A stretch of DNA of 64,000 nucleotides from Aphidius gifuensis (GCF_014905175.1 NC_057790.1:19370469-19434468), one strand, 5' to 3'; counted from the stretch's first letter, positions 1 to 14,418 are shown. Notes: generated by a model from the letters alone, not told the origin. Program-made: numbers and translations.

Positions 1-3000
1 GATTTTTAAGCTATATATTAATAATAATAGCTAGTCGTTGTTCTCTCTTTTCAATTGATAGCAACGATCATTGACCTCGTTCCCTGAAAATATCACAATT
101 GTTTTATTAATATATATATAAATTTTTTATTGAAATTTATTTTCGTTTAGCTTGTGTTACTATTTTTTCTATTGAATTTATAATTTATTTCATCATTACA
201 AATGAAAAATATATTAACAACTGATATTTAAAGTAAAAAAAAAAAAAATTATGTCAAAAAGTTATTTCATAGACATTAAAAATGAGTGTAGATTAGCAGA
301 AAGGATGAGGTTAACAGGTCAAAATATTATATAGAGAAAGTGCGCATGATCATTGCTATCTTGGTATTATATACCTTGTAAATAAATAATATTTTTTAAA
401 AGTTCACACAATTTAACAACACAATGCATAACATAACAAGACATACTCAATTGCCGTCATACTTAATTTTACAAGTTAATAAATCTGCAAAATCTTCAAA
501 TAGATTTCTCTATGCTAAATATATATTATTTATAAATAAATTTATCATGTCAAACAAAATATTAACAAACACAATGGCATTTATAATAAATTATTAATAA
601 TATATTATTATTATTTATAATTTTTTACGAGACATATTAACTGCTAAATTAACAAAATTTATAAAATATTAAATTAAATCAACGAGTCATCGACCGAAGA
701 ACCTTAACGCTTAAGAAGAAATATATTTTTTTAAACTCAAGTATCTAAATTTGTTTGAGTTCAACGACCGAATATAGCCGCATGAACTCGAGCAACATCT
801 ATTTTAAATACAAAAATTTCGTCAACGAATACTTGGATGATGATGATTCGCTTTCGTTATACCATCGATGTGTCTTTTGCATAATCATTATTTTTTTTTT
901 TTTCATAAATTTTTCAAACTCATAAACACAATTTTTATATGCTTAATTTATATAACAATCAATCATAATGATAAATGATGTATAAATCAAAACGACATCT
1001 TTGAAGAATAATAGACTAAAAAAAAAAAAAGAAAAGAAAAATAAATTAAATAAAAATTTTATGAATTTAAATTGAGGACAAAAACATCATGGGATTTATG
1101 ATATCAAAGGTGCTTAGAAATATGAAACATTGCTTAGAAATAATATATATATTTACTTGTTTCATGATTTTTTTTTGATTGTTAAAATTGAGCTTTGAAT
1201 AAGAAAACTGGGTTTCTATATAGCCACTGGCACACATTCACACCTTGTTTGATGATTTTGCAATCAGGTGTTTTAGCCATTAACCAACTCTTTTCACATA
1301 CTAATTCTCAATGGCATTATACTGCACTTACTTGCGCATTAGTATTAATTTTTTTTTTTTATTTTACATTCACTGTCACTGTTGATGATGATGATGACAA
1401 TATTAATTTAGAAAATAAATTGATTTTTTCTTTTTCATTTGGCAATTTAAATGCTGTATCGATAAAAAAAAAAATAAAAACAAGTTTATCTTTTTAAGAA
1501 AAATTACAAATTGATGTATAGAAAATAGAAAAAAAAAAAAAAAAAAATGCTACAGGTTTTAGTTCCGCCAAAAGGTAACAGATGAATAGCACACAGCAGG
1601 AAATAGTAGACAAAATTTTTACAAAGTTAAACTCTTAAGCTGAGTGTGCATAAACTGTTTTTTTTTTTTTTTTTTTTCTCTTGAAATTCCTGCTGTTTTT
1701 GATAATTTACGGGTCATAAAAAATGCACGTCAATTGGTTCGTAAATAATGGTTAGTGTAGTATAAAAGGCTATGTAATAACCACACGTCCTTAAATGTCG
1801 AATTCATCCCCACATGATTTCTATTCACCCTTACGAAAAAAGAATAAAAAAAAAAATAATAGTATATATTTCACCTGCGGTTATATAGAGGACATCTTGG
1901 CTTCTTGTTATCTTAAAATTTTTTTATTTAAAAATATTTTTAGCCTCAATTTTTTTATTTTTTTTGTTGCACAAATTATATATCAGCAACAGTTGGTGAT
2001 ATCATATCTTCAACAAGTTTAACTAAAAGCTAAATGATTTTTAAATATTTTTTAACTTAAAAAATTTTAGAAGTGAAATAATAATAAAATTTAATTTACT
2101 TAATAAAATACTTTTGTGAAACTATTTATTTATATTAACCTTGAGTTAAATAAAAAAAAAAGTTTCAAGTGTTATTTCATACTCGAAAAAAAAAAAAAAA
2201 ACAACATCGATCGGAAGATGAAGACATATTGAGGAACCAGTTTTGTGTATAGTATAAATATCTCAAAGATATGGTCTGAATAAAAGCGAAAGCTGATGAT
2301 TGAAAAATGAAAAATAAATAAAAACGAGACAACAGAAACAGTTAATAATAAGAAATAAAAGATAAAATAAAAGTATATTAGATAAAAAAAAAAAGACACA
2401 GTGGTTTGTTATAAGTTGTTATTATTAAAGCAAAAAAATAAATAAATATATGATGGCTTCGCCTCAGACAAGTTGAGATAGGCCATCAACTATAAACCGT
2501 TATAGCCATGAGATATTTTGTCTATTTGACATTCTACATTCACCTGTCAAATTTTGCGACAATTTACATTTTACTATGATCATTATTACTATCAACTATC
2601 TCATGAATATATGCGTAGGTGTACTTTCACTTTTCTATTATATTACACAATGTTCTCTGTGTGTTTATCATTCAACAGTTCTACTATATATACAAATAAA
2701 GAAGTATAGTATATATCATACCTCCAAATAGCAACAGATGATTGAAAAAAAAAATTGGCAAGCTAAAGTATATTGATATAAGTTGAGGAAAAAATATATA
2801 GAAAATGAATTGAATGAAAATAACAGATGGAAAATAAATAATTGTTTTTCTTTGTAAAAATTAGAATGGAAATAAACATTAATAATAATTTAGGTAATTG
2901 TCAGTGTCAATTGTAAAACATAAAAAAATGCATAACAATATGTATATGTTTTTGTGAGAGATGTGTGTCTTATGTGTCTTTGCGGATCCTTGATCCTAAT

Positions 3001-3480
3001 GACGGGTCAACCGTGCCAATTGGCGCACAGACGGCAATGAAATAAAACTTCCACATTATAAACAATATCACATTTTTAAAACTGTCCTATCATACATGCA
3101 TATAAAATTAGAAGATTAGCAGAAGAAAAAAAAAAAACCAATCCTCAAAGTGATTAACCTAATTTGGATAATAATTATTTGCGTCTTTTTTGTATATTCA
3201 AGCTGGATGTTACAAATTATCTAATCATAAAATTAATAGTCATTATTTTGAAAAATATATATATATTTTTGTGATTGATTTTATTAGTTTTGTGAATAAC
3301 ACATTGAAGTACTAATATATTTTAAGTATATATACAATAATTGTTTTTTAGTGGTAAGACAAAAATAAATAAGATGACAATCATTTTGTTATTTTAAAAG
3401 TTTGAATTGTGTATAGGCTTATATGAAAGACAAAATAGTTAACGGACCACACATTATTAAATATATATATGTATATTAAA
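1..3480. other. AT-rich upstream region, no gene seen
   Basis: About 3.5 kb of very AT-rich sequence with poly(A), poly(T) and (TA)n runs. The open frames here (for example 1195-1497 and 1795-2022) begin at non-ATG codons or are made of low-complexity Lys/Phe/Asn codons, so I treat them as noise. A TGACCT half-site at 72-77 forms a poor inverted repeat with the preceding bases. I see no tRNA, transposon ends or coding exon. Confidence 0.7.
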
Positions 3481-3481
3481 A

Positions 3482-4312
3482 TTGCTTGTTCTATCATGAT
3501 GAGCGACGCGCAGTGGGTTTAAGTATATACTTTCGCGCAAGCGCAAGTTTGTAGAATATATCCTGACGCGGTAAACTCACTCGCGCACCACACTGCACGC
3601 CATACACAACCACCATCCACACTCTTTTCTTCGCCACGCGTGACCACGCGGTTATTCTTTGGCTCAATATAATACACTCGCGAATATAATATATATATTT
3701 TTATTATAATTGTTAATTAATTAATTGATATATATAAATAGTCAATTTGAATATATAAATATAGTATATTATTTTAATTTTTATCTGTATGTTTCTACTT
3801 GTTGTTTGTTGACATACTATTATTTATATATAAATCAAATGAGCCAAAGTACAAAATTATATAATATATAAAAAAATATATATATTAATTATTAAATAAA
3901 TTGCCAATAATGTGCTGTGCGGGTTTAAAGTTTTTAATAGAATTAAAAGTTATTAAATGTTTAAAAAATATAATATATTAATTAATAAAAAACATTAGAA
4001 ATTAAATTGAATTAAATATAGAGAAATAATTGAAAGTGATGGGTTCAGTGACTACGTGACAGTAGCCTGTAATTTTTCATTTTTTTTTTTTTTTTTTGTT
4101 TTTGTAATTGTTAAGTGATATGCTTGTTGAATAGTCAGCCTGTTATGACAACAAAGAAAAAATTTATTAAGAAAAACACTGAAGACAACAAGGGTGATAT
4201 TGAGTATATCAGTGAGCAACCCTGTTGATAAAATATAATTGTTATAAAATAGTAATAAATAAAAAATAAAAAAGATAGAGACAGTTTTTGATATTATTGA
4301 ATATTGACGGAT
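3482..4312 (+). promoter_or_regulatory. CpG-rich promoter-like region and leader of the most upstream E75 first exon
   Basis: From about 3482 to 3680 the composition changes from almost pure A/T to a CpG-rich stretch with repeated GCGC/CGCG words. This resembles the GC-richer stretches in front of the E75A, E75B and E75D starts. It lies 0.65-0.8 kb upstream of the ATG at 4313, so it probably holds the core promoter of that transcript, with the rest (about 3690-4312) as an AT-rich leader. I could not fix a transcription start. The call rests on composition and position only. Confidence 0.4.
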
Positions 4313-4547
4313 ATGATAGACAGACGAGTGGAGGACTGGTGTGTACAAGCAATGACAGTACAAGAATATAAACCCCGAGGGGGTAGTAGTGGAGGTGGTG
4401 GTAGTAGTAGTGGTAGTGATGGTCAATCAAGTAATGATATATTATCACCACAACAAGAAACACTGGAAAATGAAAAAGAATCTACAAATTATCGGGATGT
4501 TTGTCAACCTCAAGACAGTGAAAATCTTCTTGGTCGAGTTTTAGCTG
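4313..4547 (+). CDS. E75: E75 alternative first coding exon, most upstream start
   Basis: The first ATG of this frame is at 4313; the frame upstream of it has no ATG. It encodes 78 residues plus one base: a basic/acidic start (MIDRRVEDWCVQ), then a Gly/Ser linker of about 20 residues, then an acidic, Gln-rich tail. It ends at a good donor (GCTG|GTAAGA) in phase 1. That is the phase needed by the zinc finger 1 exon at 40057, giving ...LAG-less junction A-E-F-D-G. It would give an E75 of about 983 residues with a complete DNA-binding domain. I do not recognise the peptide from a named isoform. By position (the most distal start) it could be an E75C- or E75E-like form. Evidence is the open frame, the donor, the matching phase and the nearby CpG-rich promoter-like region. 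The splice spans about 35.5 kb. Confidence 0.6.
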
Positions 4548-4867
4548 GTAAGATTATAATAATCAACAAAAAAAAAACAACTTATTCAATTGCAAATTCA
4601 ATCAATAATAATGGAATTTGAATTTTTTATAATTAATGATTGACACTTAATTCATAAAATGATCCAATGAATGAGTTTAAAATTTGAATTTAAGGGTATT
4701 CTGAAAAATATCATTTTATTTTATTTTTTTTTTCATTTACATAATAGTTTTAAAAAAATATTGATGTAAAAAATTGAAAAAATTTAAGCAAAAAAAAAAA
4801 AAAAAAGTCTCATAACGGATACATTGTACGCGGAGGCGGCAGTTTCACTTTCCAGCGTTGGAATGTA

Positions 4868-5315
4868 GGTCGAGGGACCTGGGAGGAGGCTAGTTCGTTG
4901 CTCCTCGACGGCCTTCCACTCGGTGCTGGCAAATTTTTTTTTTTATTTATTTATTTTTTTCTTCTTATTTTTACCATCCCCACTATCGTAATTTGTGTTT
5001 TTTTGCTCGCCTCAGTAATATACACGAGCCGTTTTTTTTTTTTGTAATTTTTTTGCATGTGTATATATGTATTTGCTGAGTGTTTCTAGCCTAGATAGTT
5101 GTATCATGATCCCACCACTACCATTACCACCTGATTCACAAATACATATTGAACATGTATAGAGATATTAAAGTATAACCTCCTCCTCCTCCCTCTTTAC
5201 CTCCCACTTTCAACGACATCGACATGCGTCCGATTGGACTGAGAGCGGTAGCGGGTAGAAAAGTGGGTCGACGGGGCCTTGGTGCGAGGCTAGTTCGTTC
5301 ACCCTGCTCGACCTG
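4868..5315 (+). repeat. Pair of similar GC-rich elements 400 bp apart
   Basis: Both copies read GGTCGA, a G/C-rich stretch, the exact 14-mer GAGGCTAGTTCGTT (4886-4899 and 5286-5299), then CTCGAC a few bases later. The spacing between the 14-mers is exactly 400 bases. The shared core is about 45 bases and diverged on both sides, inside an otherwise AT-rich intron. It could be two binding-site clusters of common origin. Confidence 0.5.
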
Positions 5316-8218
5316 TAACTGGGGCAAGATGAAATTAACCGACTTGTTCCCCACCAATTTTCTCACTCTAACATTTGCGCGAGCGCGAGTGAGCTTATAT
5401 TTATTTTGCCTTCCTCTCTTGTATGATACACTATATATCTTCTCTTTCCTTTTCAATATTTATCACTCTCTTTTTCTCTCTCTCTCTCTTTTTTTTTTTC
5501 CTCATGTCATATCACTTGCTAACTCACTTGCTCGTTGAACTAACATAGACGTACACACACACATACTGATAATGTTTAGTTGTGCGATATTACTTATACT
5601 ACTATCATTCTCGTGGCTAATCCTCGAGTCTTGAGGTTCAACAAACTCCAACTGGGACTACCTCCCACTATATACTTTGATATATCCTCCTCATTGCGAA
5701 TTATTCCCCACTTTATACCCCACCGAAGGTCACACACCGCACACTCTGTCTTGTTGCTATTACTATCGTTTTGCATATATATATATTTTTTTTTTTCTTA
5801 TTTTTCATCTTGCTCTTCTTGTTTGTTTTTTTTTTTCCATATTATTATTATTATTATTTTTTTTTTTTTGTAATCTGTATTATCATAGATTAATTGAATA
5901 CCATTATTATATTACATGCGTTGATTAAATATTTTTAATTTAAATTATTATTCTATGTTATATGTTTTATTATAAAATATATATAGATTTATAATTCTTA
6001 TGTTTGAAAAATATAATTTATCATTGATTTCCATTATTACGTAACATAGATATTTTTATTTTTTAACTGGTATATATATTTATAGCCAGTTTGTAGTATT
6101 TTTTTATTTTTTTTTTCGATGAAATATATTATTATTTATATATGCGTGTACATAAAAGGTAATAGTTTTTGGTTGCATGATCCCACTCTCGGTTGGTCAT
6201 CTTGTCGCATATAGCCATTGTTTTATATTTATATTTTTACTGCGGTTTTGCAAGTAGTCAATATATCACCAATATCAATGACTACTTTCATCTATGCTAA
6301 TACATGTTTTAATGTATATCATATACAAGTTGTTGGGGCACTTTAATCATACACGATGCAAAGGCAAATGCGCTGAGGTGCACTGACCTACCTCATTGCC
6401 ATGGTCTGTACATACCTACTATCGAATGAATAATTATTATTATTAATATTTAAATTTCAAAAATTAAATAATCATTAGTATGAATATATTAATAAGCTTA
6501 TATTTTTATTATTTATAATTGAGCATTTAATTTATTTTAATTCTCTTCTTGTTAAAAGAAAAAAAAAAAACATCTAATCTTTATTTGACTTATTAATTTC
6601 GGCCTGAGAGAGTATACTGACAAAATATATAACATCGTTATCTCTTTTAAATTCATATATATGATATAATCTTTTAAATTGGGAACAATCTTTTTTTTTT
6701 TTTTATTTGCAAAACAAGCTAAAGTGGTGGCACGTGTTGGCAAAAAAAAAAAAAAAAAGAATAAACTTGTGTGTTATTTTGAAGACAGCTTTTTTTTTAT
6801 TATAAATTCAGGTCGATTAGCAGAATATATATATTTTTTTTTAATTTGGAATTTTACAGTTTAGGAACGGACGTTAGGGGGTCAATTGGCAATGGGATCC
6901 GTTGTCCCTTCATCATTTTATTTACAAGCCATCATTGAAGTCAATCGTTTTGCTACCCTTTCAATTTCATTTTCTACCTGATGGATTATCCCTTCATTTT
7001 TCTTTCTTTCCTTTCCCTTTTTTTTTTTTTTCTTTACTCTTTCTCTTTGGATTAGTAGACTAACTTTTTTTTTTTATTACTTCATTGTGTTTCTTTTTTT
7101 TTTTCTTTCCCTTTCGGATACGACCCTTCCCCGAACCTTTTTATTTTCCATTTCTTTTTTATTTTTTTTTTCTTTCATTTATTGCCGCCTAAACTTTTCA
7201 TTTCTTTTTTAACACATAAGAAAGTACTATCTCACACGTGTAAGAAAGATTCATCCTAAAAAAAAAAAAAAAAAAAGATTGAGAGAATAAAAAAAAAAAA
7301 TAAATCAGTGATGATTACGTCAGAAAAGTTGTGTTAGTATGTCCCTATCGTATGTCGAAATAAATTTCTGGCCTCCGGCATGTCTATCTTTTTTACTCAT
7401 CTTGCTGTTTGATATATGTTTGTCCTCTTCTTCTTCGGAGTATTTTCTAATTGCGTTGTGTGTGCTGATGCTGACGACTGGCTAACCTCAAAACCGAGAG
7501 TCACATTCGGGCAATGGCCTAGCCTCATGCCGGCCTCCATTGACCTCGATTTATTTTATATATGTATTATATATATTATCCTCATCACTTTTTCCTCACT
7601 TACTCTCTCATTTTTTACTATAACAAACCTACATCTATTTCATGTATATATGACGAAGTGAGTCAGTCTCTGTACACCAATAATTTGCAAAATAACGCTA
7701 GACTAATTCGTCAACCAATAGCAATTCTTATTTTTTTATTTTATATATATTTAATATTAGGTATCTATCATTCTCATTTAATTTATTTTTATATCTTTTT
7801 TTTTTTTTTTTGAACTACCCTCTATAATAATTATATAAAATATCATTTCAACATTCAACTCGTCAAGGTGAATAACCTCAATTTATGTCGGGGGGTTTCT
7901 TATCAAAAAAATTAAATATATAAATACCTTATCGGGCAAATTTTTTCAAGTGCCAAGACCGTATAAAATGCCCAAATAAACAGAAAGATTAATGATAATA
8001 AATTTTAAATATAAATTATTTATATTTTTAATAAGAAAAAAATTTTTTGATTATGATTAAGCCATTATTGGTACAAAAAAATATATGTTTTTATGAAATT
8101 TAAGATTTTAAATGTTATGATATAAAAATCCATGGTCCATCATGATAAAAGTGAGAGTGGTCCAGACCGTGAATCTGAGACCTTTATTTTTGTTTATAAA
8201 AGAATTTCATCTCCAGAT

Positions 8219-8324
8219 GTTTGTGGTGAAAGGTAATACACATACAATCATAAAATTTATATGCATGTTTGTGTATGTACATATACATTTCAAATGAATG
8301 ATCTTGCTACCTTTCACCACAAAC
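8219..8324. repeat. Perfect 17-bp inverted repeat with 72-nt loop
   Basis: GTTTGTGGTGAAAGGTA at 8219-8235 is repeated as its exact reverse complement at 8308-8324. The loop is AT-rich and contains partly complementary ACACATAC and GTATGT stretches. The stem is too short and the loop too long for a typical insect miRNA precursor, but a transcript could fold here. It may also be a foldback element remnant or two opposed protein-binding sites. No terminal duplications were seen. Confidence 0.6.
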
Positions 8325-11300
8325 TTGTCTTGCTTGATCTTCTACGATGATAAATACTGTACTCACTCTTCTTCCTACTCCCTCTTGAAAAATAAAAAAA
8401 ATAAATAAACATTTATTTTCGCTTTTCATTGACTTTCCCTCTCAATCTAGGACACTGTATATATACTTTTTTTCATTTCTTTCTTTCTCTTTGGTCCACT
8501 TTTTCTTTGAAGCTATTTCATTATCTTACATAACTCAACTTATACTTTGAATTTCATTACGATAAAAAAGAAAAAAAGAAAACATATTGTGACAATAAGT
8601 TGTGACTTTTTTTTTTTAAATAATATTCATTTGATTTAAATGACAAGTTTAAAATTGTATAGCTGAAATTTAGATATGTAATTTAAATCAGGGTGATTGA
8701 TGGTGTATGTGTGTTGGTGCAATTTGACGGAAATTTAAACAATATATATATATGTATAAATGAATGACTGTATGTACTAAGAGTGAGTACACTCAGGGAG
8801 ATCTAAATATATAAAGTGGGAGGTCACATAGGACAACGACCTCTGACCCATCGGCCCAGCCTCGTCCGGTACATAAGGACATATTATATCCATCAATTTC
8901 ACCAATCTATTTTATATCGTAAGCCACTTATTATTATTATTATGTGTAATCAACTTTTCTAAATAAAAGGGAAATAATATTATATAAATATATATAAGGA
9001 TAATTATGTTCGTCCCTCTATTTTTTTTTTCGTTTTTTTTTTGTTTTATATATATTTTTTTTTTTTTCGTCACCCTCGTTTGGGGATCCAAATATAAACA
9101 TCGTTTTCGATAATACTATTTTGTATTCGTCAATCAACTGACGCAAAGTCAACTTTGACCCTCTTTTTTTTGTTTTTTTTTTCTGTCTCTCTTCTTTTTT
9201 GATATCGGATAATCGTTATCATGTGATTATGCCAAAATGATTTATCACTTTGAGGAGGTATTATTTCGTATATATATATATTTATATTACTATAGATATA
9301 TCAGCAAAAAATAATAATACATATACTTATAAGCTGATTGGTTTTTTTTTTTAGTTTGTTAATTTTTTGTTTTACTTCTTTATCTGTAAATTATGGAAAA
9401 TTGTTTTTTTTTTTATATTCTTTCTTTCGTTATTGACATATGAAAATGGAGGGAAAATTTAGTTCAACATGTATTCCCGGGAAATAAATGTCGAACTGGC
9501 CTAGTTTGAGGTTTGCCAACCTGTTCGGTCGACGAACTTGCGACCTCGAAGCATGCCCCAGCCTGGCTCGAGCTATTTTATCCTTCTCCGGGTTAACATT
9601 ACCTCCTTGTAATATTACACCCTCCTCACTAAACTACCCCTACTTTTTTAGCCCCTCCAATGAACCTCTTTGAGCCTGGAGGACATGAACACTTGATATT
9701 AAATTTCTATATATCCATGTTGGTATTTTTTTGAAATCTTTTTATTTTTTTTTTTTTTTCTTGCTTGTTTAGGTTTATTGTCATAGAACACATTTATTCT
9801 AAAAATTTTCTTTTTTATATTTTTCTTTTCTCAGTAAATAACACTCTGACTTGTGACTAAATTTTATTTTTTTTTTAACTCTTTTTTTTTTTTTCTACTT
9901 GTTAATTTTGGAAATGGTCGTTCCGCCCTAACTTTTGACAAGCAAAAAGATAAATAAATATAAACGTCAAGCATTAACCTTGTAATTTTTTTTTTTTTCT
10001 TCATGAATAAAGATATTTTAACCCTAATACACTACCCTTAAGTAAAGTTTATTATTCGTTGAATGTGTTGACAACTTATAACAATGGAGCAAAAAATAAA
10101 ATAAATAAATGGTCAAAAAAAAAAAAAAAAATAGCTTTCAATTTTTTTCATCCTTTCGGTAGATATATATTTTTTTATGATGGACTAAGTCTCGACGGGG
10201 TTATTGAAATATTTTGAAGAGACAGGTAAAAAAAAAAAAAAGGAAAATGATGTTTTAGGGGCTCAACAAAATACAAAATCAGCCAATAGGTTAAATCCGT
10301 TAGCTATTAACTTCTTGACCTCACCCTTTTTTGACTAATAAACTTAACTACCTTTACCTTTTTTTTTTTTTTAATGCTTTTACCCTTTTTTTTTTTATAC
10401 CTTTTAACATTCCAGTTACAAAAATACAACCCCTGATATATCTGGCTATTTTTTTTTTTTTTTGTCGGCGAAAAAAGCCCCAGGAAAACTTTTACTGTCG
10501 TTTAACAAAAAAAAGAAATTTTGTTAAACTTTTTTTTATTTTCTGTAAACATATAATAGATTCGTTCGACATGGTAAATATTTAAAAAATAAAAAAGAGT
10601 TATGAGCCGAAGAAAATTATAACCCTTTTACCTTTGAATGTATAGTTGCCATTAACCCTTCGTATTGTTCGCGAAATTTCTACACATTTTATATTTTTCC
10701 AACAATTTATTTAACTCTTCAAAAAAAAAAAAAAAAAAAAGAATGTCAGGCAACAAAAAAAAAGATTCTTGGAAAATTTTTTAATACTGCAGTTGAAGCG
10801 TGCATTGAAGGTGAAAGAAAATCAATCGCAGTTGATTTAGTATAATTGAATTTTCAGATAAAGTAGTTACAAGTACTCATCATTAGACAGACAGAAAAAA
10901 AATTTAAAAAAAAATTAAAACACAGTTAAATATATAATTAAAGAATTGAAAAAAATCGAATAAATCTTGTTATTCTATTTAGCTTGAAATATATATAGCC
11001 TGGTAAAACTTATCAAAATGTATATGCACAGATGCTTATTGCAGTAGCACACTATTTTCGTCATCATTAAAACGATTAAATTGTTGCCCAACTAGATTAT
11101 AAAACAGGCCATGAGCACAGCGTAACTTTTTGGCTTTTCATTCAGTCAATATTTAAAAGTTCAAAGTAATATTCAAGCAAATATATAACTGACATATAAT
11201 AAATACAAGTATCTAAAAAAAAAAAAAAAAGTGATTACTATTATTGTGTTAATTAAAAAATCCAATCAACAATTGAAAAAATAAATTAAAGATTGATTTC

Positions 11301-14300
11301 TCAGTGTACTTTGTTAATAAAAAAAAAAAAAGGCAATAAATAAAAGTAAAACAACATATAGAAACCGTTCAATTCATCACAAGTGTATATGTGTGCTTTA
11401 TAATTATAATTGGCTTCTATAATTTTAATTTATTTTTACACATAGAAAATTTATTATATATACACACATTGTAATAATAATTTTATTTAAAATTACTCCA
11501 TTAAATATATGATAATATTTATTTAAAAAGCTAAAAACAATATTATTTTTAATTTATAAAAAAAATAATAAATGCATATAGAGTGATGCAAGTCGAGGGC
11601 ACACACGTTGATTATTCTCATTAAGTGTCGATGAACCAAGCTAATAATTACACCAGCAATATATTCATAAACAATTTTAATTTTGAAGGATATATTTTTT
11701 TATTTTTTCATAAGTAATTATTTGCAAAAAAAAAACAGTAAAATATATAATTTTCAATAATATACTTGAATAAATTGTTGAATAAAATATGATCATAAAT
11801 TTAATTTGATTTTTGTCAGAATAAATTTTCAAATTGAATTGGTTTTGTCAGTTATATATATACATAGAAATTTGAAAATGAGGTCTCATCCCCTCATACA
11901 ATTCCCGAGAGTTTGACGTCAGAGATTTTAGTAAAGAGTAGGAGAAAAACCACCCTCACCCGTTCTCATTGCTTCTATACCCTGGCCTATATATATATAA
12001 ACCACCCTTGTACGCATGGAGACAACGCAAAAGTTCATTGCACTCGAATGCTCGGGCATACGACCCTTAAGTCGGTCAACCTCGACACAGATATATACGT
12101 CAACATTCAACTAAAATTATAATATTTTCCAGATTTGAATAATTAAAATTTTCCATCAAAACTTTATATTTCAAAATTCAATCTGTCAATAATTTTTATC
12201 ATTTAAATTGATTTTTGAATACAATTTTTTTATTAGATCTTTTTTTGGGTTGGTGTAAGCGCAAGAGGGATTTTTTTTTTTTTTTGACAAAGCATCTAAA
12301 AGGGGAAAAAAAACGATCAACTATGTTTTAATAATGGAGATTGTTATGTACTATATATATACATCAGCCGGACGTAAGAATCAACACAACATATTATATA
12401 CAAGTTGTAATCCCAACTTTATTACGCAACTATTCTCAAACTTTTGAATCGTTCGTGTTTGTAAATGCAGTTTAAATTATTTTTTATAAATATTTTTGTA
12501 TATGAATGTATAAACGATTTAGTAAAGTCATATATACTTTGATAAAACATTTATATATATACACGATGCAGTTTTGTATTGCACTTGGTTTCATCCAACA
12601 CACCATAACTTTCACAAAACTTTCTAGTTGTTCTCATTTAATATATACGTCGGTCAACAAACTGTGAATATATATTATACACACACGCATTCATCATAAA
12701 ATTATTTTCATTTATTATATATTATTAATAATATTATAATTCGTTCAATTATATATATATATTTTTTTTTTTCGTAAATTGAACAATTAAATGACAGTAA
12801 AATTATTATTCATTATCACTTTCTCTAAAAATTTTCACGGTTGTTTTTAAAGGTTTTTTTTTCTACTCTTTCTTAATATATAGCTATTAAAATTTTAAAC
12901 AATTTATTTGCTATTAATGAAAGACTCGACACAACCACGTAATAAAATATTGCAAAAACCCATATGTTGAAGCTTTATGTAAACTTTAAAATATATATAA
13001 AAAAACTTATGTAAATTTTTATCTATATATCTTATATAGATATATCTGCAGAGATGTTAAAGAAATCGTAAAAAACATTATCACTATATTATATATATTC
13101 CCCGAATATATGATTACATAATTATTATGGGTCGACGTTTTTTTTTTTATATAAAATATCAACGTGACACAGATCCCTGACCGAATTTCTTACATTCCCT
13201 TTTTGTGACATCCTGTTACTACATAACAAATAGTATATAATATATTTATTTTTTCAATTAAATAGAAAATGAATTTTTAAAAATACAAAAAAAGTTTCTA
13301 GTTATTTTTAAAATATAATACTTTTATGGGAAATTCATTTAATTTTTTTTATGATATAGATGTTTAATTCTTTAACAAATTAAAAAAAATTCACGTGCAA
13401 CATGGTTGAACATGTATAAAAGAGTTGGGCATACATAAAGGATAAAAATAATAAACAATAATAGTTGTAGGAAAAAAAAAAAATATGTAGGCTTTATATT
13501 ACGGTTGACGAGTTACAAGTTCGTTTGTATAACATGTGTGTTATAATATCAAGATACATATATATGTATTTTCTAAATATTTATTTGTAAAAGTGCGTGG
13601 TTTTAACGAAGATATATTATGTGTTCAAAGTGCGCATGCGTTACTAATCTCAAGGCCTCCGTGCATTAGCTCTTTGCGTTCGCCTCGTATTGTCCCACTT
13701 TCCTTTACTTCTGGTCAACGACCCGACAATCGACAACAACTGTGTGGTACCACCGCGCATACGCCTAACTCGAGGTGAATTTCCAAGGTACAACCAACAC
13801 ATTCTCCTGTCTCCTTCAATACATGCGCATGAATTTTTTTTTTTCATTCCTTTCTTTCTTATAATGAATATCTTTCCTTCTCTTATTCATTTATATATAT
13901 ATAAAATTGTCCCACCATAAATTTTAACTTCTTATCACTAACAATATTTTTCCTACTTTTATACCACCACCATCACTATTATCATCGTCATCTTCCCCTT
14001 CTTTGAAATAGCAATTTTTCTCCGCCAATTTTATGATTAAATAATTCAACGTTTCACGGCGCCACTGTACTTTCGCGAGAAAATTCGCGAGTCGGTATTG
14101 CAGAATATTAATGATAGAAACCAAGTATGATCTCTGATTTTATGTTGAGTCGGTAAAGCAAGGTGCAGAAATATATTATTTGCGTTGTGTATTTTTTGCA
14201 CTTCATTATCACAAAGTAAATTGTGTTATAAGTTTATATTATTCTCGTGAGGTGGTGATGTGATGCTCAATATAAACATTATAATATTATTATTTATAAA

Positions 14301-14391
14301 TTTTTTAATATTAATATATAAATTCTTTGAAATAGTAATTAATGATTTTTATTTATATATTTAAATTCCAAGTATATGTTATTAATAATTT

Positions 14392-14418
14392 TTTAATTTT
14401 TTTCTGTTTCAGGTAAGT
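14392..14418 (+). promoter_or_regulatory. Candidate recursive splice site (ratchet point)
   Basis: A pyrimidine-rich tract runs directly into TTTCAG|GTAAGT, with AG at 14411-14412 and GTAAGT at 14413-14418. This is the (Y)nNCAG|GTAAGT juxtaposition that defines zero-length exons in long Drosophila introns. It lies in the 35.5-kb intron after the 4547 donor, about 9.9 kb downstream. Splicing to it would recreate a perfect donor. No open exon follows. It is the strongest acceptor-donor junction I found in the introns. Confidence 0.65.

Noticed and set aside
4304..4312. Start of the first exon at 4304, and of the E75B exon at 46520
   Set aside because: Both are TTG codons. The first ATGs in these frames are 4313 and 46541.
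9488..9673. 61-codon open frame in a GC-richer island as a gene
   Set aside because: No donor/acceptor context or recognisable domain. Other such islands have similar open frames on both strands simply because they are less AT-rich.
13924..14124. Minus-strand 66-codon frame with an acidic stretch
   Set aside because: The acidic run comes from a CAT/ATC simple repeat and there is no splice or homology support.
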